A DNA stretch of 64,000 nt, taken from assembly GCA_028279655.1 (NCBI GenBank), contig JANQNH010000018.1, positions 310,001 through 374,000 on the forward strand, in the 5' to 3' direction. The position numbers and the translations under genes are program-made. The stretch is from Candidatus Nanoarchaeia archaeon (lineage in GTDB: Archaea > Nanobdellota > Nanobdellia > Woesearchaeales > JACPBV01). Of this stretch, positions 57,755-64,000 are shown one piece after another. Positions within the stretch are counted from its first letter, which is position 1; each line of letters begins with the position of its first letter. The notes under the pieces are model-generated. The model had not been told where the DNA came from, did no database searches, and worked only from the letters and a program-made list of their open reading frames with translations.

Positions 57755-58158
57755 TCTGTAAAATACCTTTTTTCCTCTTTTCCCCTATAAGGGCCTTGTT
57801 TTATCTCTATGAATTTTGAATCTTCCAGGCACTGGAGGCTGTGGCCGCTTATTATTATCATTATGTCTCCTTCATTGCCTGTTACGTCTGTTACTTTATT
57901 GTCTTGTTCATCGTATAGGCCTATCTGTATCTTACCTTTTTCAACATAGAACATCTCCTGGACCTCCAGGTTCTTCAGCTCTTCAAAAGGTATGTGTATA
58001 TGGGGTTTTGCCTCAAACCCTTTTGGCTGCTTATGTATGCCAACCTGCAGCCCATAATTATCTTCAGTTACAAAGCTAAGGCCTTCCCTGTCAAAGCCTT
58101 TCCTTACTATTATGGCCAGTACTTTTCCGTTATGTTCAAATCTTTCGACGTTTTCCAT
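57751..58158 (-). CDS. Cupin-fold protein
   Basis: KPHIHIPFEELKNLEVQEMFYVEKGKIQIGLYDEQ; overlaps aminotransferase start. Confidence 0.65.
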   Translation of the reverse strand: MENVERFEHNGKVLAIIVRKGFDREGLSFVTEDNYGLQVGIHKQPKGFEAKPHIHIPFEELKNLEVQEMFYVEKGKIQIGLYDEQDNKVTDVTGNEGDIMIIISGHSLQCLEDSKFIEIKQGPYRGKEEKRYFTE

Positions 58159-58189
58159 TTGAACCCCCTTTAATTGTTTATTTAACTTA

Positions 58190-59209
58190 TTATTTAAATC
58201 TTTTTCTTAAAATCTTTATTATTGCATCTGCAAAAGCCCTGATGTCGTTCTTTTCAACTAAGATCCCATCCTGGAGGACCTCTGGATGCGAACCTACATT
58301 GAATGCTACTGTGGGTTTTCCTAGCTGATAGGCTTCTACTATTGGCATGTCAAACCCCTCCCATAGGGAGGCTGTTGTATAGATGTCACAGGCTGCATAT
58401 AGGTATGGAAGGTCCTGGTCTTTCACAAAACCTGTGAATATTACATTTTTGTCTGCTATGCTCTTCAGTTTTTTTGTGTAATTTGGGAAGGTATGTTTTC
58501 CTGCTATGATGAGTTTTGAATTAGGGTATTTCTTTTGGACCAGTTTGAATGACTTTATGAGCAGGTGAATCCCTTTGTGGGGTGAGATCCTTCCTACATA
58601 TAGGAATACCGGGTCTTTTCCAAGGTTGTATCTCTTTCTTATCTTTTTGTTGTCTACCCCTTTATGGAACCTCTTCTTATCGATAGGTACGTACTCAACC
58701 TTGCCGTCCATACCTGTCTCTTTCTTAAGCTGTCTTCTTAGGAAATCGCTTATAGAGATTATCTGATCTGCGTTTCTTATGGTTAGGTTTGTCAGGTAGT
58801 TGAATAACCTTAGATACATTTTTTCAAGGAAAGAGTAGGTCTCTGTTATCCCTACTCCTGCATTGTGGAATATGTATTTTAGTTTCTTGTTCTTCTTCTT
58901 TGCTTTGTATGCTAATATATTCATAGGGTATAAATGGGAGATTATGAGGTCATAGTCTTTTAGGATCCTGGAGTATCTGTTGACCTTCTTTATGTCCAGG
59001 AACATGAACAATCTGTATAATCTTTCTAAGGTTGGGTTTTTGGGCATCCCCATGGAATATACCTTTACGTCTTTAGGATTGATACTTGCTTTTAGGGTAA
59101 AGATATCGACCTTATGGCCTTTCTTGAGGAATTCCCTGTATTTGTTTTGGACTAACCTGTCTATCCCTGAGAAATGGGAGAATGTAGGTGTAAGTATGGC
59201 TATTTTCAT
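58190..59209 (-). CDS. Glycosyltransferase family 1/4-type
   Basis: LYVGRISPHKGIHLLIKSFKLVQKKYPNSKLIIAGKH, SLWEGFDMPIVEAYQLGKPTVAF. Confidence 0.9.
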   Translation of the reverse strand: MKIAILTPTFSHFSGIDRLVQNKYREFLKKGHKVDIFTLKASINPKDVKVYSMGMPKNPTLERLYRLFMFLDIKKVNRYSRILKDYDLIISHLYPMNILAYKAKKKNKKLKYIFHNAGVGITETYSFLEKMYLRLFNYLTNLTIRNADQIISISDFLRRQLKKETGMDGKVEYVPIDKKRFHKGVDNKKIRKRYNLGKDPVFLYVGRISPHKGIHLLIKSFKLVQKKYPNSKLIIAGKHTFPNYTKKLKSIADKNVIFTGFVKDQDLPYLYAACDIYTTASLWEGFDMPIVEAYQLGKPTVAFNVGSHPEVLQDGILVEKNDIRAFADAIIKILRKRFK

Positions 59210-59289
59210 GTGTTTTTGAGGTTATGTTTTGTTTAAATAATTTGTGAAACTATTTTTTTGAGTGTAGATCTGATTATAGGCTGAGTTGA

Positions 59290-60240
59290 CTATAGGTAAT
59301 CCACATAAACCTTGAAGAAATTCTTAAAGGTCTTCTCAAGTTTCTCAAGAATAAACCTTTGGAGTTTTGTCTTATGTCCGTTGTCATAAGCTTCCAGGGC
59401 ATTAAAATAAGATGGCCTAACGGTCTTACGGACTATCAAGGGAGGGTACCCTCTTTCCAGGAGTATAGCATTTATCAATATCCTGCCTACCCTTCCATTG
59501 CCATCTTCGAAGGGATGTATCTTTTCGAATCTTCCATGGAATTCAGCAGCCAGTTTTACAGGATGCTCTTTTTCTTTTAGCTTATTATAGCTTTCTATCA
59601 ATGCCTGCATCTCCTGATCTGTTTTTTCCGGAGGGGTCGTTCTTACATCCCTCATCAATAGATAATTTGGCAGTTTTTTGAATCCGTCCTTTACGCCAGT
59701 ATCCCTTATTAAAACAGAATGCAGCTTTATTATATCTCTTATGCTAATCTTGATCTTATTCTTGAAAAGCATCTCATTAGCTATCCTTGTGTTCCTTGTT
59801 TCATATACCTCCCTTAGGTCTTTTCCTTTCGGCACAATGTTCTCATTTAATATCAGGTTAACATCCTTTAATGTGAGGGAATTCCCTTCTATAGCATTGG
59901 ACTCATATGTAAAATTCACACTGAACCTATCCAGGATGTCTTTCATCTGTTTTTTTGTAAGATTCCTGATTAGCTGCCTGTATTCCGCTTTAAAGGATTC
60001 TATTTTAGCTATCTTTTCCTTTGTTAGGATGGAATCTTCCTTATAGGTCTTCAATGCATATTTTTTGTATGCCTCCTGCTCTTTCTTTAGGAAGTAACTC
60101 TTGATCTCTTTGCTCCCTGAGTCATCCTTCTTTCTGATCAGCTTCGATATCTTTTTGATCTTTCCATCGGGGAGCCTAAAGGAATACTCAGCATATAGGT
60201 ATTCCTTCCTATTTATCTTCTTTTTTCTTATACTTACCAT
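59290..60240 (-). CDS. Fic-family protein
   Basis: IHPFEDGNGRVGRIL; TYESNAIEGNSLTLKDV; ATG at 60240 preferred over 60315. Confidence 0.9.
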   Translation of the reverse strand: MVSIRKKKINRKEYLYAEYSFRLPDGKIKKISKLIRKKDDSGSKEIKSYFLKKEQEAYKKYALKTYKEDSILTKEKIAKIESFKAEYRQLIRNLTKKQMKDILDRFSVNFTYESNAIEGNSLTLKDVNLILNENIVPKGKDLREVYETRNTRIANEMLFKNKIKISIRDIIKLHSVLIRDTGVKDGFKKLPNYLLMRDVRTTPPEKTDQEMQALIESYNKLKEKEHPVKLAAEFHGRFEKIHPFEDGNGRVGRILINAILLERGYPPLIVRKTVRPSYFNALEAYDNGHKTKLQRFILEKLEKTFKNFFKVYVDYL

Positions 60241-60249
60241 AATAATTTG

Positions 60250-60294
60250 TTTACCCCTACATATATTTAAATCTTTTGTTTTTGTAGGGGTAAA
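60250..60294. promoter_or_regulatory. Palindromic operator-like site flanking the fic promoter
   Basis: tttacccctac (60250-60260) and gtaggggtaaa (60284-60294) are exact reverse complements; TATA-like AAGATTTAAATAT between on minus strand. Confidence 0.65.
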
Positions 60295-60343
60295 AGGATT
60301 GAAGGTTCTTCTCATAAACTTAAAAGCAATTTTCTCCTTAATA

Positions 60344-60509
60344 GGCTCCGTTCAAAATCTAGCTATGCTAGGGTTAGCAGCTTCAAAGTTCTCGATGTTA
60401 GTATTTTATAGCTGACATTCCCCGTAAGGGACATCCCCCTTGTCAGCTACATCTAAATTATTTATAGAACTTTGACCTTAGGCTGCTAACCTACATTTTG
60501 AACGCAGCC
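60344..60509. repeat. Long nested foldback element D
   Basis: ggctccgttcaaaat (60344-60358)/attttgaacgcagcc (60495-60509); gttagcagcttcaaagttct (60373-60392)/agaactttg..ggctgctaac (60466-60490); tagctgac/gtcagcta; ccccgtaaggg tip. Confidence 0.72.
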
Positions 60510-60559
60510 CCCCCTCAATAGCAATATTTTTAAACATGCCCCTTATCCTCCTTTTTGTT

Positions 60560-62017
60560 ATGAAACTTGCTTTAATATCCTTGGCAGTTGGGTCTGGGTC
60601 TCCGCCTTTGGGGCTGTGTTCTATCGCAACCTATCTTGAGAAGTATGCTAATTTTAAGGATACTGTTATCCTGAACAGGAACTTTGAGGATGTCTATGCC
60701 CGTCTCTCTGAGATAAAGCCAGACGTTGTAGGTATAACTGCGATGACAATATATTATCCAGAGGCTGTCAAGATGGCAAAGAAGGTCAAGGAGATGTTTG
60801 ATGTTCCTGTCCTTATAGGCGGTAACCATGTCTCTACCATCCCTGATTCTCTGCAGAGATGCTTTGATATCGGTGTGATAGGAGAAGCTGAAGAGACCAT
60901 GAAGGAGCTTGTTGAGCTCTATATAGAGAAGGGGAAGTTCTTAAATTCTGATCTTCATAATGTTAAAGGGATACTGTTCTTTGAGGGGGATAAATTAATC
61001 AGGACAGAGATGCGTCCTGTGATATTTCCATTAGACAAGATACCTATACCTAATCGTGACTATCTGAATAAAAAGTGTTTTGAGAGGGTATTGAACTATT
61101 CAAGCAGGGAGTTTGACATCTGCTACAGGATACATGCATCCAGGGGGTGCCCATACAGATGTAAGTTCTGCTCTCCTTCTATCATGTGGGGGACCAAGGT
61201 AAGGCTTAATTCTGTTGACCGGATAGTTGAAGAGATAAAGATAGCCCTTGAGAAGTATCATGCTACATATATCTCATTTTCTGATGATCTTTTTACTGTC
61301 TCGAAAGACAGGTTGAGAGAGTTATATGAGAAACTGGACAAGGCGGAGTTGCTGGGCAAGGTTAAGTTTGCCGGAAGGGTAAGGGCCAACCTTGTTGATG
61401 ATGAGATGTGTGAACTCTTGAAGAAGCTTGGGTTTGTGAGCGCATCCCTTGGGTATGAGAGCGGTAATGATGAGATCTTGAGGTTCCTTAAAGGAGGTTC
61501 TGTTACAGTAAAGGATAACTATAATACAGTAAGGCTGCTTGAGAAGTATAAGATAACCAATTACGGGTCTTTTATATTTGGGAGCCCTAATGAAAGCCTG
61601 GATCAGATGAGGGATACATTGAATCTGATAAAGTATGCATATAAGCATGGGATAGGGCAGATATATGTGTATCTGCTGCAGCCATTTCCTGGTACAGAGG
61701 CATGGGATATTGCAAAAGAGAAAGGACTGGTTTCAGATGATATGGACTGGGAGAAGCTCTCTCTGTTCCTGGAGGATATCAATGAGAACCATAAGCCTAT
61801 CCTGATGGATAAGGGGGTTGATTTTGTCGAGTTCAAGAAGATCTATGATGAGGCACTGAGCTATTCCAGGAAGCTTTCCAGGAAACGCTTTATGATGATA
61901 TTCTTTAAACATCCTATAAAGACAGTTATGAGTATGGGAAATCCTTTTTCCTTTATCAAGAAGAATCTTGCAAAGAAGGATAAGCTGGATGTTCTAAGGG
62001 AAAAGAAGAAGATCTAA
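60560..62017 (+). CDS. B12-binding radical SAM protein
   Basis: GGNHVSTIPDSL, GEAEETM, SRGCPYRCKFCSPS; ATG at 60560. Confidence 0.88.
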   Translation: MKLALISLAVGSGSPPLGLCSIATYLEKYANFKDTVILNRNFEDVYARLSEIKPDVVGITAMTIYYPEAVKMAKKVKEMFDVPVLIGGNHVSTIPDSLQRCFDIGVIGEAEETMKELVELYIEKGKFLNSDLHNVKGILFFEGDKLIRTEMRPVIFPLDKIPIPNRDYLNKKCFERVLNYSSREFDICYRIHASRGCPYRCKFCSPSIMWGTKVRLNSVDRIVEEIKIALEKYHATYISFSDDLFTVSKDRLRELYEKLDKAELLGKVKFAGRVRANLVDDEMCELLKKLGFVSASLGYESGNDEILRFLKGGSVTVKDNYNTVRLLEKYKITNYGSFIFGSPNESLDQMRDTLNLIKYAYKHGIGQIYVYLLQPFPGTEAWDIAKEKGLVSDDMDWEKLSLFLEDINENHKPILMDKGVDFVEFKKIYDEALSYSRKLSRKRFMMIFFKHPIKTVMSMGNPFSFIKKNLAKKDKLDVLREKKKI

Positions 62018-63240
62018 AGCCAGTATCTTATTGAGAGTATTTTTTTAGGTTCTATGTTCTTTATGTCTTTCTTTAGGTATAAGAAGAAGAGTGATATGCA
62101 GAATAACCACGTTAGTACTCCGAATAAAAAGGACAGGGCTGCAAATATAGGAGGATGGCCTATGGAGATTCCTAACCCATGCCCTATGATCCTTATTATG
62201 TATACGAAGTATATGTGTACTGTTATCAGGATGATGAAGAGTGATTCTTTGTAGTTGATGTTAAGGAATATAAATGGTATTATCCAGATGAGGTAGTGGG
62301 GGTGTATGAAGAATACAAATGAATAGAGGCAGTAGAAGATGATCTTAAAGGACCTTTCTAATGATGATACCTTGCTGTAGACCATGATTGTTATTGCTAA
62401 AGCTATGAACAAGAGGAACTTTCCATAGTTTAGCATCAATCCTTCTATTAAGCTTAGTAAGTTAGGGAGTATGTTTAGGCTTTTTGCTAATATCAATATT
62501 TTTGCAAACCCCCAGTTTAGATGAGGGGTGTAGATAAACGGTTGACTTATGGCTGTTGTGAACGTTCCATCTATCATGAAAGGGACGTATGTTACCAGGA
62601 AGGATGCTATGGTTGCTGTTAGGAAGGTAAATTTATCCCTGATATCTTTAAATTTAAAGAATAGTATTGGCATCAATAGTATTGGGTAGAATTTAGTGCT
62701 TGCTCCAAGGCCCAGGATTATCGCTGGTATTAATGGTCTTTGGTATTTGGTGAAATAGTAAAAGGCAAGCACCATGGCTAATATGGGTATAGAGTCAGAA
62801 TGACCGTGGATAGCTGTTATAGCAAGGTTGGCAGGGTTAAGGGAGTATATCAGGGACCAGTAAAAGGATTTTTCTGTGCTGTACTTTTTCTTTAGGATTC
62901 TGAAGAGGATTATAGAGATCAATGTTTCAGCAAGTATAGGGACGATCTTCATCACAAAGTAGAATGGCAGCCCTGTGCTTATGGATATAAGGCCGTTTAG
63001 ATGATATAGCTTATAGAGGGGCCATCCATACTGGAGGCGGTTACGAAAGGCGCTGTGCTGCTCTGAGTAGAGGCTTTCATGGTTTATCTGTATGTTAGCC
63101 ATCCTTCTAAAGGTGTTTGTATCCCCATATTCTGTTATGTCGTTGATGGCTACATGGCCAGGGATCAGAAATGCTATTATTAGTTTTAGGATGAGTGGCA
63201 GGATGATCAGTATTATGAGAAGTTTTGTTTTTTTGTCCAT
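62014..63240 (-). CDS. Polytopic membrane glycosyltransferase-like protein
   Basis: Multiple TM; WSLIYSLNPANLAITAIHGHSDSIPILAMVLAFYY, LGLGASTKFYPILLMPI. Confidence 0.68.
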   Translation of the reverse strand: MDKKTKLLIILIILPLILKLIIAFLIPGHVAINDITEYGDTNTFRRMANIQINHESLYSEQHSAFRNRLQYGWPLYKLYHLNGLISISTGLPFYFVMKIVPILAETLISIILFRILKKKYSTEKSFYWSLIYSLNPANLAITAIHGHSDSIPILAMVLAFYYFTKYQRPLIPAIILGLGASTKFYPILLMPILFFKFKDIRDKFTFLTATIASFLVTYVPFMIDGTFTTAISQPFIYTPHLNWGFAKILILAKSLNILPNLLSLIEGLMLNYGKFLLFIALAITIMVYSKVSSLERSFKIIFYCLYSFVFFIHPHYLIWIIPFIFLNINYKESLFIILITVHIYFVYIIRIIGHGLGISIGHPPIFAALSFLFGVLTWLFCISLFFLYLKKDIKNIEPKKILSIRYWL

Positions 63241-63241
63241 C

Positions 63242-63538
63242 TTATATCCTTGTCTCCCATCTAAGCTCGTCTTTCAGGAGTATGTCTTTTATCCTCCAGC
63301 TGTCATCTTTTAACCAGCAGTCTAGGCATCTTTCGTAGAGTATTATGTATTCCTGGTCTGCAAACACCTTTCCTCCATAGGAGGTGTTGAATCCTGTTTC
63401 CTCTCTGTATTCATAGGTTCCTTGTGTCGTGTCGTGTATTGCTATAACTAGTATGATCAATCCTATCAAGAAGGATACCATGCATAGTATTGTTAGTATT
63501 TTTGGTGTTGTATCTTTGCTCATTTTTTTCCTTATCAC
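63242..63538 (-). CDS. Small protein with one TM, unknown
   Basis: ILTILCMVSFLIGLIILVIAIHD; abuts previous gene. Confidence 0.45.
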   Translation of the reverse strand: MIRKKMSKDTTPKILTILCMVSFLIGLIILVIAIHDTTQGTYEYREETGFNTSYGGKVFADQEYIILYERCLDCWLKDDSWRIKDILLKDELRWETRI

Positions 63539-63692
63539 TCCCTGCTTTTGGGATGTTTGGTGTATATATAAATGTTATTTGTAGATAGTGTTTTTTTCAG
63601 ATTGATGTTTTGTGTGGTGGTCTGCTTCATCATTTCTTTTACTTTACAAATAGGAAAAGTATTTAAAAGATTATTATTCCCCTTGGATTGTA

Positions 63693-64000
63693 ATGGGGAT
63701 GGAAAAGATATGCGTTTTGGGTATGGGATATATTGGATTTCCAGTATCTAGCCTGTTCGCTACCTCTGGTTTTAAGGTGGTTGGTGTGGATATAAATGAG
63801 GAGAGCATCAAGCGCATCAATAATGGGGAAGCCATGGTTAGTGAGCCAGACCTGAATGTTATGTCTGAGGCTGCTTTGAAGTCTGGGAATCTTGTTGTGA
63901 AGACCTCTCCGGAAGAGGCAGATGTTTTTATCATCGCTGTGCCAACTCCAATAACAGAGGATAAGGTATGTGACCTTAGTGCTGTTAGGATGGCTGGTAG
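63693..64000 (+). CDS. Nucleotide-sugar dehydrogenase (UDP-ManNAc/UDP-Glc dehydrogenase family), N-terminal part cut by window edge
   Basis: MEKICVLGMGYIGFPVSSLFATSGFKVVGVDINEESIKRINNGE...VFIIAVPTPIT. Confidence 0.9.
   Translation, partial: MGMEKICVLGMGYIGFPVSSLFATSGFKVVGVDINEESIKRINNGEAMVSEPDLNVMSEAALKSGNLVVKTSPEEADVFIIAVPTPITEDKVCDLSAVRMAG

Noticed and set aside
1-64000. Many antisense or out-of-frame ORFs in the track (e.g. 464..652, 1605..1937, 3276..3605, 5922..6434, 18410..18898, 54933..55328)
   Set aside because: They lie inside well-supported genes on the other strand or frame and show no recognisable domain; low-complexity translations
1-64000. tRNA, rRNA or other housekeeping RNA genes
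   Set aside because: None recognised by eye; a covariance-model scan would be needed to exclude them

Overview
The window looks like an archaeal genome segment: TATA-type promoters, frequent ATGA stop/start overlaps, no recognisable rRNA, tRNA or CRISPR. A DPANN-type host is only a guess. About two thirds is a surface-glycan and headgroup gene neighbourhood: five B12-binding radical SAM proteins, four CDP-alcohol phosphatidyltransferases, several CTP-type nucleotidyltransferases, DegT aminotransferases, glycosyltransferases, flippases and an asparagine synthetase. It contains a phosphonate-type locus: a PEP mutase fused to a nucleotidyltransferase, a PhnW-like transaminase, a cytidylyltransferase fused to a citrate-synthase-like domain, and a degenerate citrate-synthase partner. 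A second tightly coupled operon (19.9-29.8 kb) combines two alkaline-phosphatase-superfamily proteins, two NTase-fold paralogs, a HIT-like protein, a PHP/APS-kinase fusion, two CDP-alcohol transferases with an altered catalytic motif, and a glycosyltransferase. From about 37.4 to 53 kb is an accessory island. It holds a secreted SpvB/VCBS/YD-repeat (Tc/Rhs-like) giant protein, a separately secreted RHS-core tip, a displaced second RHS tip, two small membrane proteins that are candidate immunity proteins, RHS gene scraps, a decayed IS91-like transposase and two convergent MNT/HEPN modules. Several intergenic regions, mostly between divergent genes, carry elaborate multi-hairpin elements, and two of these look related. 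All homology calls were made by eye from motifs; no searches were run.
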